Positions 24,060 through 32,027 of a stretch of 37,041 nucleotides of DNA are shown here, one piece after another. The notes beneath the pieces were generated by a model. That model was not told where the DNA came from. It was given only the letters and a program-made list of their open reading frames with translations, and made no database searches. This DNA is from an uncultured Prevotellaceae bacterium (lineage in GTDB: Bacteria > Bacteroidota > Bacteroidia > Bacteroidales > Bacteroidaceae). Where the stretch lies: NCBI GenBank assembly GCA_902776665.1, contig CACYQZ010000024.1:1-37041 (forward strand), read 5' to 3'. Numbering within the stretch: position 1 is the stretch's first letter; each line of letters starts with the position of its first letter. The translations under genes and the position numbers were made by a program.

Positions 24060-24536
24060 TTAGAACTTCGCCATTTTAATCGCCACAACAGCACATTCGT
24101 CGCCCTTGTTGCCGTGCCGTCCGCCTGCGCGGTCTTTCGCTTGTTGCAGGTCGTTGGTGGTCAGCAGGCCGTAGATGACGGGAATCTCGTTCTTGGCGTT
24201 GAGACGGGCGATGCCGTAAGTCACACCCTCGCAAATGTAGTCGAAGTGAGGCGTTTCGCCACGAATGACGCAACCGAGAATGATGACGGCATCGTAGCCA
24301 CCGTGCAGGCACATCTGATGGGCTCCGTAGATGAGTTCAAAGCTGCCCGGAACGGTTTTCACGTGGATGTTTTCGGGCAGTGTGCCGTGCTTTTCGAGCG
24401 TATTGACGGCTCCTTCGAGCAGCGCTCCCGTGATTTCGGGATTCCACTCCGACACGACGATGCCGAAGCACATATTGCTCGCGTCGGGGACTTTCGAGAA
24501 GTCGTAGTCGCTCAGGTTTCGCAGTGCTGTAGCCAT
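24060..24536 (-). CDS. ribH: 6,7-dimethyl-8-ribityllumazine synthase
   Basis: 158 residues, normal length. Makes the lumazine precursor of riboflavin from a dihydroxybutanone phosphate and the ribitylamino pyrimidine. Motifs: [20 protein letters not shown] (substrate Trp), [42 protein letters not shown], and [13 protein letters not shown] with the catalytic His region. Last gene of a two-gene unit after a TPR membrane protein; the 35-nt gap is largely heptamer array R13. Confidence 0.97.
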   Translation of the reverse strand: MATALRNLSDYDFSKVPDASNMCFGIVVSEWNPEITGALLEGAVNTLEKHGTLPENIHVKTVPGSFELIYGAHQMCLHGGYDAVIILGCVIRGETPHFDYICEGVTYGIARLNAKNEIPVIYGLLTTNDLQQAKDRAGGRHGNKGDECAVVAIKMAKF

Positions 24537-24541
24537 TTCTT

Positions 24542-24569
24542 AGTTGAAAATTGACAGTTGAGAGTTGAC
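24542..24569. repeat. Heptamer array R13 (AGTTGAC-type x4)
   Basis: Four units in the gap between the TPR gene stop and the ribH start. Confidence 0.85.
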
Positions 24570-24571
24570 AG

Positions 24572-25270
24572 TTATTTCAGGCGGCTGATGTACTTGTCAA
24601 TCTCCTGACTCTGGACGAGTGCCGAGTTCACATATTTCTCTTTAATCGACTCGTAAATCTTCAGCGCTTCCTCCTTCTTGCCTTGCGACTCAAGGATTTC
24701 GGCGGCTTGCAGGCGGAACGTCGGTGCAATGCTGTTGTTCACACCCTCGTCGCCACGCTTGTCGGCCATGTCGGCGGCTTTCGTCAGCGTAGAAACGGCC
24801 TTGTCGAGTTGGTCAACGTGGGCGTAAGCGTTACCGAGCGCTGCCATTGCGGCCGGGCTCACCATTGCGTCGCTGCCACCGTCGTACTTCTCCAGATGGT
24901 TGATGGCTTCCTGCCATTTGTCGAGGTTGGCATAGCACAGTCCGGCATACAGATTGGCGAGGTTGCCGGCGTCGGTGCTGCTGTAGTCGCTGGCGATTTT
25001 CAGGAAACCGGCATAGTTCGCGCCGTCGCCGTTGAGCGCCTTGTCGAACTGCTCCATGTTGAAATACTCCTGTCCGCGGGCGAGTGCCGTGCTGGCCTTT
25101 TCCTCACGCGGGCCGGTGTATGCCTTGTAAGCGAAAATACCTGCGATGACGGCGAGAAGCGCAATCGCTGCGATGATGATGGCCTTCTTGTGCTTGATGA
25201 CGAAGGCTTCCGACTTGTTAAGGGTCTCGTTCATGTCGAGAACTTCCTGTTGATTTTTCTTGTTTGCCAT
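24572..25270 (-). CDS. Membrane-anchored TPR protein
   Basis: 232 residues from the ATG at 25270. A charged cytosolic N-terminus (1-28) is followed by one membrane helix (about 29-48, AIIIAAIALLAVIAGIFAYKAY) and then TPR-like helices to the end (ALARGQEYFNMEQFDKAL, LANLYAGLCYANLDKWQEAI, AAMAALGNAYAHVDQLDKAV, EALKIYESIKEKY). The layout recalls YfgM-like periplasmic TPR proteins. The gene precedes ribH on one transcript and is divergent from recF. Confidence 0.9.
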   Translation of the reverse strand: MANKKNQQEVLDMNETLNKSEAFVIKHKKAIIIAAIALLAVIAGIFAYKAYTGPREEKASTALARGQEYFNMEQFDKALNGDGANYAGFLKIASDYSSTDAGNLANLYAGLCYANLDKWQEAINHLEKYDGGSDAMVSPAAMAALGNAYAHVDQLDKAVSTLTKAADMADKRGDEGVNNSIAPTFRLQAAEILESQGKKEEALKIYESIKEKYVNSALVQSQEIDKYISRLK

Positions 25271-25312
25271 TATTTTTGATGATTTTAAATTTCTTTTTTC
25301 AATAAAGCGGTG

Positions 25313-25320
25313 CAAAATTA
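25313..25320 (-). promoter_or_regulatory. -7 element for TPR-ribH
   Basis: TAATTTTG on the minus strand, perfect TAnnTTTG, 42 nt before the ATG at 25270. Confidence 0.55.
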
Positions 25321-25382
25321 CAGAAATTCTGCGATATGGTGAAATTTTTTGCCGATTTTTTCGTTTTTCGGCGATAATTGCC

Positions 25383-25390
25383 TAACTTTG
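25383..25390 (+). promoter_or_regulatory. -7 element of recF, start codon 6 nt downstream
   Basis: TAACTTTG, perfect consensus. The ATG at 25396 lies where transcription would begin, so the mRNA is probably leaderless. A T-rich stretch stands in for the -33 element. Confidence 0.55.
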
Positions 25391-25395
25391 CACCT

Positions 25396-26529
25396 ATGAT
25401 TTTGAAACGTATTTCCATCCTTCATTATAAGAATATCCGTGAGGCGACGCTGCAATTCTCGCCGAAAATGAACTGTTTCATCGGTCACAACGGCGAGGGC
25501 AAGACCAATCTGCTCGACGCGGTCTATTACCTTTCGTTCTGCCGAAGTGCGAACAATGCCGTCGATTCGCAACTCATCAACCACGACCAAGATTTTTTCG
25601 TTGTTGAAGGCGAATATGGCAACGATTTTTCGGAAAAAACGACGGCTGAGGCTGACGAAAACCGCCTGAACATCTACTGCGGAATGAAGCGCGGCACGAA
25701 GAAGCATTTCAAGCGCGACGGAAAGGCCTACAGCCGACTTTCCGACCACATCGGACTGATTCCCGTCGTGTTCGTCTCGCCTGCCGACACGCTGCTCATC
25801 GACGGCGTGAGCGAAGACCGCCGACGGCTGATGGATATGGTGATTTCACAGTACGACCGCTCGTATATCGAACTCCTTTCAGGCTACAACAAGGCGTTGC
25901 AACAGCGGAATGCGCTTCTGCGAATGGAACAGGAACCCGACCTCGCTGTGCTTGAGATTTGGGAACAGCAAATGGCTGTGAACGGCGAGAAATTGTATGA
26001 GAAACGCAAGGCTTTTGTCGATGAACTGATACCGATTTTTCAACGGATTTATCAGCAGATTGCCGCAGGAAAAGAGCAGGTTTCGCTGCGCTATGTGTCG
26101 CATTGCGAACGCGGCCCGTTGCTCGACGTGATTCAGCGCGACCGAGCCAAAGACCGCGTTGTCGGCTACTCGCTCCACGGTGTGCATCGCGACGAACTCG
26201 AAATGCTCATCGACGGCTATCCCGTGCGCCGCGAAGGCAGTCAAGGACAGCACAAAACCTTCGTCATCGCCCTGAAACTGGCGCAGTTCGACTTCCTCAA
26301 ACGCACGGTTTCGGCGACGACTCCGCTGCTACTCTTGGACGACATTTTCGACAAACTCGATGCCCAGCGCGTCGAGCGAATCGTGCGCCTCGTGTCCGAC
26401 GACGGCTATGGCCAGATTTTCATTACCGACACCAATCGGCAGCACCTCGACCAAATCCTCAGTTCCGGCACCACCGACTACAAACTGTTCCGCGTCGATA
26501 ACGGCGTCATTTCCGAACAAATCCCATAA
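25396..26529 (+). CDS. recF: DNA replication and repair protein RecF
   Basis: 377 residues from the ATG at 25396. SMC-like ATPase that loads RecA at gaps. Walker A GHNGEGKTN (30-38), SFCRSANNAV after it, VFVSPADTLLIDG, RRRLMDMVISQ, the GSQGQHKTFVIALKLAQ signature, and Walker B LLLLDDIFDKLD. The upstream in-frame ATG at 25378 would include the promoter and is rejected. Array R14 joins it exactly to the DUF721 gene, so they are cotranscribed. Confidence 0.97.
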   Translation: MILKRISILHYKNIREATLQFSPKMNCFIGHNGEGKTNLLDAVYYLSFCRSANNAVDSQLINHDQDFFVVEGEYGNDFSEKTTAEADENRLNIYCGMKRGTKKHFKRDGKAYSRLSDHIGLIPVVFVSPADTLLIDGVSEDRRRLMDMVISQYDRSYIELLSGYNKALQQRNALLRMEQEPDLAVLEIWEQQMAVNGEKLYEKRKAFVDELIPIFQRIYQQIAAGKEQVSLRYVSHCERGPLLDVIQRDRAKDRVVGYSLHGVHRDELEMLIDGYPVRREGSQGQHKTFVIALKLAQFDFLKRTVSATTPLLLLDDIFDKLDAQRVERIVRLVSDDGYGQIFITDTNRQHLDQILSSGTTDYKLFRVDNGVISEQIP

Positions 26530-26578
26530 CACCCATCACCCATCACCCATCACCCATCACCTAACACCCATCATCCCA
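26530..26578. repeat. Heptamer array R14 (CACCCAT-type x7), bridges stop to start
   Basis: Seven in-phase units fill every base between the recF TAA and the DUF721-gene ATG at 26579. Confidence 0.95.
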
Positions 26579-26869
26579 ATGTTCAAACGCCATCCCCAAA
26601 GCCTCACCGATGTCCTTCATCAACTCCTTCGTGAGCAAGGACTCGAAACACCGCTTCGCGAAAAACGGCTGATTGACGCGTGGGAAAAAGTCACAGGCGC
26701 AACAGTGGCTCGCTACACGGGCGAAAAATTCATCAGAAACCAAACGCTGCACGTGAAAATCACGAGTCCAGCCCTGCGCCACGACCTTTCAATGATGCGG
26801 TCGCAACTCGTCAAGCGATTGAATGCTGAGATAGGCGCAATGGTAATTGCCGACGTTCGGATTTATTAA
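26579..26869 (+). CDS. DUF721 (DciA-like) protein
   Basis: 96 residues. DUF721 pattern: LTDVLHQLLREQGLETPLREKRLIDAWEKV in the N-terminal half, then the compact KH-like part with FIRNQTLHVKITSPALRHDLSMMRSQLVKRLN. DciA-type proteins help load the replicative helicase; short Bacteroidetes versions are found beside recF. Its last 59 nt overlap tail-to-tail with the convergent S41 protease gene. Confidence 0.9.
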   Translation: MFKRHPQSLTDVLHQLLREQGLETPLREKRLIDAWEKVTGATVARYTGEKFIRNQTLHVKITSPALRHDLSMMRSQLVKRLNAEIGAMVIADVRIY

Positions 26870-28517
26870 CAGCCACTTTTTTCGGTTTTTCTTTTTCTTC
26901 GTCAGCCTGTGGAAGTTTCGGGAACGAAGCATTTTCCTTGAAGATTCGCAGTGCCTCGAAAATCACGGGGTCGTCTTGGTTGATGTAGCGCGTCCACGCG
27001 TTTTCGTCGAGCATATTGTAGATGATGCGGCTGTTGATGTAGCGTTCGAGTAGTTTGTGCGACTTCTGAATCAGCAGGTTGCGGCGCTTCAGACCGTGGC
27101 TGTCGGCATACTGGGCGAATTTCTCGACCGTGTTCTGCCGCACGAGATAGTCGGAAAGTTCCATCATTTCCTTGAAATTGTTGAGTTTCAGGCGGTTGTT
27201 GTCGGTGTAGCTGAAGGCGAATTGCATAATCAGCCCGCTCATCGCCGCTTGTTTGTAGTAACTCGTCATATTCGTTGTGTCTTCGGGCACGAAAATGTCG
27301 GGCGTGATGCCGCCGCCGCCATAAACCTCGCGACCGATGCCCGTGTGATAGACGGGACCGGTGTGCTTGATGCTGTCCGACGAGAAGAATTCGCCGTGTT
27401 CGTAGCGCGAGAGCAGGTCTTTTTCGTATTCGCTTTCCGACGAATAAGGCTTCTGGATGCAGCGTCCCGACGGCGTGTAGTAGCGGGCGATGGTCAGGCG
27501 AACCATCGAGCGGTCGTTGAACTCGATTTGCTGTTGCACGAGGCCTTTTCCGAACGAACGGCGACCGATGATGGTGGCGCGGTCGTTGTCTTGCATCGCG
27601 CCGGCGAAAATCTCCGATGCCGATGCCGACCCTTCATTGATGAGGACGACGAGCGGAATGTTCTGATAGCTGCCGTGGCCGTCGCTTCGGTACTCCTGAC
27701 GGGGCGATTTGCGGCCTTGCGTATAGACGATGAGCTTGTTTTTCGGCAGAAATTCGTTGGCGATTTGCACGGCGCGGTCGAGGTAGCCGCCGGTGTTGTC
27801 GCGCAGGTCGATGATGAGGTTATCGACGCTCTGCTGGGCGAGTGTGGCGAGCGATACGAGCAGTTCGGCGTAGGTCGTCTCACCGAAATTTTTGATGCGG
27901 ATATAGCCCGTGTGGTTGTCGAGCATATAGGTCGAGGCGATGCTGCGCTGCGGAATGTCGCCTCGGGTGACGGTGAATTGCAGCACATCCTTGTGGCCGA
28001 AGCGTTGCACACCGATTTTCACCTTCGTGTCTTTCGGGCCTTTCAGCCGTCGCATTGCTTCTTGGCTGGTCACTTTCTTGCCCACAAAACTGCTGTCGTC
28101 GATGGTGACGATCTTGTCGCCAGCCAACAGTCCGGCACGTTCCGAAGGACCGTTTTTCACGACATTTTGCACGCGAATCGTGTCTTCTCGAATCACAAAC
28201 TCGATGCCCACGCCCGAAAACGAGCCTTTCAGGTCGTCGCTGTTGATTTCGACCTCTTTTGCTGTCAGATAGACCGAGTGGGGGTCGAGTTCGACGAGAA
28301 TCTGCGGAATGGCTTTTTCGACGAGCGAATCGATATTGACAGCATCGACATACTGGTCGTCGATGATGTGCAGTAGGTTGTTGAGCCGATTGCTGCCGCT
28401 GTTGATGATGTTGAGCCGATTGCCGCTGAAATGGTTGGCGTAGAACGTGCCGATGACGATGCCGAGCACCACGCAAAGCGCCAGCATCAGGGGCATATAT
28501 CTGTTTTTGTTGTTCAT
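26811..28517 (-). CDS. S41-family C-terminal processing peptidase
   Basis: 568 residues with an uncleaved signal anchor (about 8-25). PDZ domain at about 95-185 (GVGIEFVIREDTIRVQNVV, SERAGLLAGDKIV). The protease core has NLIIDLRDNTGGYLDRAV, the Ser motif NEGSASASEIFAGAM and the catalytic Lys in SFGKGLVQQ. These tail-specific proteases degrade or trim envelope proteins in the periplasm. A C-terminal helical region follows (about 400-540). The final about 20 residues, basic and poorly conserved in look, are encoded opposite the DUF721 gene. Third gene after the M3 peptidase and dCMP deaminase. Confidence 0.95.
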   Translation of the reverse strand: MNNKNRYMPLMLALCVVLGIVIGTFYANHFSGNRLNIINSGSNRLNNLLHIIDDQYVDAVNIDSLVEKAIPQILVELDPHSVYLTAKEVEINSDDLKGSFSGVGIEFVIREDTIRVQNVVKNGPSERAGLLAGDKIVTIDDSSFVGKKVTSQEAMRRLKGPKDTKVKIGVQRFGHKDVLQFTVTRGDIPQRSIASTYMLDNHTGYIRIKNFGETTYAELLVSLATLAQQSVDNLIIDLRDNTGGYLDRAVQIANEFLPKNKLIVYTQGRKSPRQEYRSDGHGSYQNIPLVVLINEGSASASEIFAGAMQDNDRATIIGRRSFGKGLVQQQIEFNDRSMVRLTIARYYTPSGRCIQKPYSSESEYEKDLLSRYEHGEFFSSDSIKHTGPVYHTGIGREVYGGGGITPDIFVPEDTTNMTSYYKQAAMSGLIMQFAFSYTDNNRLKLNNFKEMMELSDYLVRQNTVEKFAQYADSHGLKRRNLLIQKSHKLLERYINSRIIYNMLDENAWTRYINQDDPVIFEALRIFKENASFPKLPQADEEKEKPKKVAVNKSERRQLPLRLSQHSIA

Positions 28518-28550
28518 ATCCGCTGTGGTTTTTATCTTTCAAGAAAAATG

Positions 28551-28970
28551 TTAGTCACCCATATAAATCACTTCGATTCCGGCGCGTCGGAGCAGGTCGA
28601 TGCCGTCGCTGAGCCGATAGTTTTCGCCATAGACCACGCGCTTGATGCCTGCCTGAATGATGAGTTTGGCACATTCGATGCAGGGCGAGGCGGTGATGTA
28701 GATGGTCGCGCCGTCGCTGTTGTTGTTAGAACGGGCGAGTTTGGTGATGGCGTTGGCCTCGGCGTGCAAAACGTAGGGCTTTGTCAGGCCCGATTCGTCT
28801 TCGCAGATGTTCTCGAAACCGCTCGGCGTGCCGTTGTAGCCGTCGCTGATAATCATTTTCTCCTTCACGACGAGCGCACCCACCTGTCGGCGTTGGCAGT
28901 AGCTGTTTTCCGCCCAGATTCGCGCCATTCGCAGGTAGCGTTGGTCGAGTTTTTGCTGTTTTTCCGTCAT
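28551..28970 (-). CDS. Deoxycytidylate deaminase (ComE/dCMP deaminase family)
   Basis: 139 residues. The zinc site is complete: HAE (69-71) with the proton-shuttle Glu, and PCIEC (96-100). Also RRQVGALVVKEKMIISDGYNGTP, typical of dCMP deaminases that supply dUMP for thymidylate. It lies 6 nt after the M3 peptidase and 33 nt before the S41 protease on the same strand. Confidence 0.93.
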   Translation of the reverse strand: MTEKQQKLDQRYLRMARIWAENSYCQRRQVGALVVKEKMIISDGYNGTPSGFENICEDESGLTKPYVLHAEANAITKLARSNNNSDGATIYITASPCIECAKLIIQAGIKRVVYGENYRLSDGIDLLRRAGIEVIYMGD

Positions 28971-29001
28971 AACTTCTTAACTTCTTAACTTCTTAACTTC
29001 T
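28971..29001. repeat. Octamer array R15 (AACTTCTT x3 plus partial)
   Basis: Three exact 8-nt units and most of a fourth. On the minus strand they encode the last residues of the M3 peptidase (VKKLRS) and its stop, then fill the gap to the deaminase start. Confidence 0.85.
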
Positions 29002-31142
29002 CTTTTAATTCCATTCCTCTCCAACAGCGCATCAATCGTCGGCTCACCACCTCGGAATCGCTTGTAGAGCGTCATCGGATGCTCGGTGCCGCCACGCGAA
29101 AGGATGCAGTCGCGGAATCGCTGCGCCGTCTGTTGGTTGAAAATTCCCTCTTTTTTGAACACACCGAACGCGTCGGCATCGAGCACCTCGGCCCATTTGT
29201 AGCTGTAATAGCCAGCTGCATAGCCGCCGTCCATAATGTGCGAGAACTGCACCGTCATACAGGTTTCGGGCAGTTGCGGAAGAACGATGGCCTCGGCCCA
29301 AGCCTTCTTTTCAAATTGTTGAATATCGTCGGCGAATTCGTCTTTTTTCGTGTAATAGGCCAAGTCGAGCAGACCGAACGATACCTGCCGCAGACAGCCG
29401 TAGCCCGCCATAAAATTGCGACTGCGATGGATGCGGTCGATGAGTTCGTCGGGCATCGGTTCGCCCGTTTCGTGGTGGAAGGCGAAAGTACGCAAAAAGT
29501 CGCGCTCGATGGCGTAGTTTTCCATAAATTGCGAGGGCAGTTCCACGAAATCCCACCAGACGTTGGTTCCGCTCAGGCTTTCATAGCGCGTGTTGGCGAA
29601 AATGCCGTGGAGCGAGTGGCCGAACTCGTGGAGGAAGGTCTCGACCTCGCCCAAAGTCAGCAGTGCAGGCTTGTCGGCGGTCGGTTTCGTGAAGTTCATC
29701 ACCACGCTGACGTGCGGACGGACGTTTTTGCCCTTCCGCGTAATCCATTGCCCCTGATAATCGGTCATCCACGCGCCGCTTTGCTTGCCTTTTCGCGGAT
29801 GGAAATCGGCGTAGAACACGGCGAGATACGAACCGTCTTTGTCGAACACCTCGTAGGCTTTCACGTCGGGATGATAGACGGGAATCGTTTTGTTTTCCTT
29901 GAACGTGATGCCGTAGAGCCGCGTGGCGAGGGCGAAAACACCGTCGATGACTTTTTCGAGTTGGAAATAGGGTCGAAGCATCTCGGCATCGAGGTTGTAG
30001 CGTTCCATTTGCAGCTTGTGGGAATAGAACGAGAAGTCCCAGGGCTGCATTTGAGTTGAGAGTTGAGAGTTGAGAGTTGACAGTTTTTCAGACGACGAGT
30101 TTTCGAGGTCTTTTTGGAACATTTTTTCCACCTCTTTCACTTCTTCGATGGCCGTCGGTTTGTAGGCGTCGAGCAGTTCGTGAAGTAGTTTATAAACATT
30201 GTCGGCGCAGCCTGCCATTCGATGTTTCATCACGTAGTCGGCAAACGATTCATAGCCCAGAAGTTGCGCCATTTCGCGCCGCAGATTGATGAGCCGCTTG
30301 CAGATTTCGAGGTTGTTTTCAGCGTTGTCGTGCAGGCAGACCGTGTTTTTCGCCATATACATCTGCCGACGCAGTTCGCGCTGCGTGGAATAGGTCATAA
30401 AGGGCGAGTAGGAGGGCGCGTCAAGCGTGAAAATCCAGCCTTCCTTGCCGTGCTCCTTCGCCGTTTGTGCCGCTGCTTCGCGAGCCGTTTCGGGCAGTCC
30501 GTCGAGTTGCTTTTCGTCGGTGATGTGCAGTTCGAAAGCCTTGTTTTCCTTCAGCAGATTCTGCGAGAATTGCAGCGAGAGCAGGCTGGCTTCCTCGGTG
30601 AGTTGGCGCAGGCGTTCCTTGCCCTCGTCGTCCAACAGCGCACCGCTGCGCACAAAACCGTCGTAGCAGTTCCGCAGCAGCATTTCCTGTTCGGGCGTCA
30701 GCGTTTCGGGGTTCAAAGTCGCTTGCGAAGAATCATTCCCGAAATAGGAATCATACACCTTCTTGATTCGCTCAAACAACGGCCTGTTCAGCATAATGTC
30801 GTTTTCGTGCTGTGTCAGAATCGGGCTCATTTTCTGCGCCAAATCGTCCAAATCGTCGTTGGTTTCGGCGTTGAGCATATTTGAAAACACCTTTGAAACG
30901 CGATCGAGCAAGTCGTAGTAATGGGGACCTTTGCTCGTATCGACACGCGCAATCGTGTTCTCGAAGGTCGGCTCTTCGGGGTCGTTCACGGTTTTCTCGA
31001 TTTCCTCCTTGTCGCGACGGATTCCCTCCATAAAAGCCTCCTCGTAATCCTCGAAGCGGATGCGGTCGAAGGGGACGGTGGCGTGCGGCGTATCGTAATC
31101 CAGAAAAAACGGATTTTGTCTGATTTCTTTCTCTTTTTCCAT
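28977..31142 (-). CDS. M3-family zinc oligopeptidase (peptidyl-dipeptidase Dcp type)
   Basis: 721 residues from the ATG at 31142 (MEKEKEIRQNPFF); an ATG at 31163 is also possible. Thimet-type zinc protease: TFLHEFGHSLHG with HEFGH at 505-509, preceded by GAWMTDYQGQW and VVMNFTKPTADKPALLT, and followed by YESLSGTNVWWDFVELPSQFME. These cytosolic or periplasmic enzymes clear small peptides; no signal peptide is seen. Residues about 353-363 (LSTLNSQLST) come from heptamer array R16, and the C-terminus from octamer array R15. -7 element at 31174-31181. Confidence 0.95.
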   Translation of the reverse strand: MEKEKEIRQNPFFLDYDTPHATVPFDRIRFEDYEEAFMEGIRRDKEEIEKTVNDPEEPTFENTIARVDTSKGPHYYDLLDRVSKVFSNMLNAETNDDLDDLAQKMSPILTQHENDIMLNRPLFERIKKVYDSYFGNDSSQATLNPETLTPEQEMLLRNCYDGFVRSGALLDDEGKERLRQLTEEASLLSLQFSQNLLKENKAFELHITDEKQLDGLPETAREAAAQTAKEHGKEGWIFTLDAPSYSPFMTYSTQRELRRQMYMAKNTVCLHDNAENNLEICKRLINLRREMAQLLGYESFADYVMKHRMAGCADNVYKLLHELLDAYKPTAIEEVKEVEKMFQKDLENSSSEKLSTLNSQLSTQMQPWDFSFYSHKLQMERYNLDAEMLRPYFQLEKVIDGVFALATRLYGITFKENKTIPVYHPDVKAYEVFDKDGSYLAVFYADFHPRKGKQSGAWMTDYQGQWITRKGKNVRPHVSVVMNFTKPTADKPALLTLGEVETFLHEFGHSLHGIFANTRYESLSGTNVWWDFVELPSQFMENYAIERDFLRTFAFHHETGEPMPDELIDRIHRSRNFMAGYGCLRQVSFGLLDLAYYTKKDEFADDIQQFEKKAWAEAIVLPQLPETCMTVQFSHIMDGGYAAGYYSYKWAEVLDADAFGVFKKEGIFNQQTAQRFRDCILSRGGTEHPMTLYKRFRGGEPTIDALLERNGIKREVKKLRS
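30054..30081. repeat. Heptamer array R16 (AGTTGAG x4) inside the M3 peptidase gene
   Basis: Three identical AGTTGAG units and one AGTTGAC, in frame within the helical region of the protease. Confidence 0.9.
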
Positions 31143-31173
31143 AAAATCAATGCTTTCTCTCATAAAAATCGTG

Positions 31174-31181
31174 CAAAAATA
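31174..31181 (-). promoter_or_regulatory. -7 element for the M3 peptidase operon
   Basis: TATTTTTG on the minus strand, perfect consensus, 31 nt before the chosen ATG. Confidence 0.5.
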
Positions 31182-31252
31182 GTAAAAAATCGACAAAAAG
31201 TCGTCATCTCATTGCTTTTTTTAACTTTTTCACCCGAAAATTGCGCAAAGGG

Positions 31253-31283
31253 TTGGCTGTTTCGGAATATTTGCGTACTTTTG
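31253..31283 (+). promoter_or_regulatory. Promoter of trpF-like / upxY-like genes
   Basis: TTGG (31253-31256), 19-nt spacer, TACTTTTG (31276-31283), 27 nt before the ATG at 31311. Confidence 0.65.
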
Positions 31284-31310
31284 CGACAAAATTGACAATC
31301 GATTAGAAAA

Positions 31311-31994
31311 ATGATCATCAAAGTTTGCGGTATGCGCGATGCCGAAAATATTCGCGCCGTGTCGGAGTTGAACATCGACCTTCTGGGCTTCGATTTCAGA
31401 CCAGAAAGTCCGCGTTTCGTGCGGATGGTGAGTTCGCTGGCAGGCACGATTCCCGACTATAGCGAGGAACAGGTTCGACAGAAAAAGAACCTTTCAGAGT
31501 CGCCCTCGCAGCCGCTTCGACAGCCCGCTCGCGTCGGTGTTTTTGCCGACGATATGCCGCAGAGCATCGTCACGCGCGTGTACAACTATCAATTGGACTT
31601 TGTGCAACTCAACGGCAACGAGAGCCGCGTGATGATTGAGAACCTGAAGCGGACACTCGAACCCGACATTCGCGCTGGCGTGCGCGTCATCAAGACGCTG
31701 ACCGTCATCACGCCCGACGACATTGAGCAATACAAGGAGTTCGAGGGCGTGGCCGATATGTTCTTGTTTGTCGTGAAATCGTTGGAAGAGCGCCCCGACT
31801 GGCAGATTCTTGATGCCTACGACGGTCGCACGCCGTTTTTGTTCGGTGGTAGCATCGGTCCCGACGATGTGGAGCGCATTCTCGACTTCCGCCATCCGCA
31901 ATTTGCTGGCGTGAGCGTCAGTTCGGGTTTTGAAAACGAATCGGGCGAGAAAGATGTCGAGAAACTGCGTCGATTTGTGCAGGCTTTAAGATGA
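31311..31994 (+). CDS. TrpF-like barrel protein with altered active site
   Basis: 227 residues aligned end to end with phosphoribosylanthranilate isomerase: MIIKVCGMRDAENIRAV (general-base Cys6), LLGFDF, RVGVFADD, LDFVQLNGNES, and VSVSSGFENESGEKDVEKLRRF. Real TrpF proteins have FLFDTK with the general-acid Asp, then a Gly-rich phosphate loop; here the text is FLFVVKSLEERPDW, so the Asp is Val154 and the loop is missing. QLHG is QLNG and LSGG is FGGS. It is alone, without other trp genes. Either the enzyme has lost its activity and gained another role, or it uses a different substrate. It has its own promoter and is followed after 33 nt by a NusG paralogue. Confidence 0.85.
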   Translation: MIIKVCGMRDAENIRAVSELNIDLLGFDFRPESPRFVRMVSSLAGTIPDYSEEQVRQKKNLSESPSQPLRQPARVGVFADDMPQSIVTRVYNYQLDFVQLNGNESRVMIENLKRTLEPDIRAGVRVIKTLTVITPDDIEQYKEFEGVADMFLFVVKSLEERPDWQILDAYDGRTPFLFGGSIGPDDVERILDFRHPQFAGVSVSSGFENESGEKDVEKLRRFVQALR

Positions 31995-32027
31995 TAATTT
32001 ATTGAAAAACAAGATTTTACACGAAAT

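Noticed and set aside
27057-28376. 439-codon plus-strand frame
   Set aside because: Antisense to the S41 protease, whose PDZ and catalytic motifs are unmistakable.
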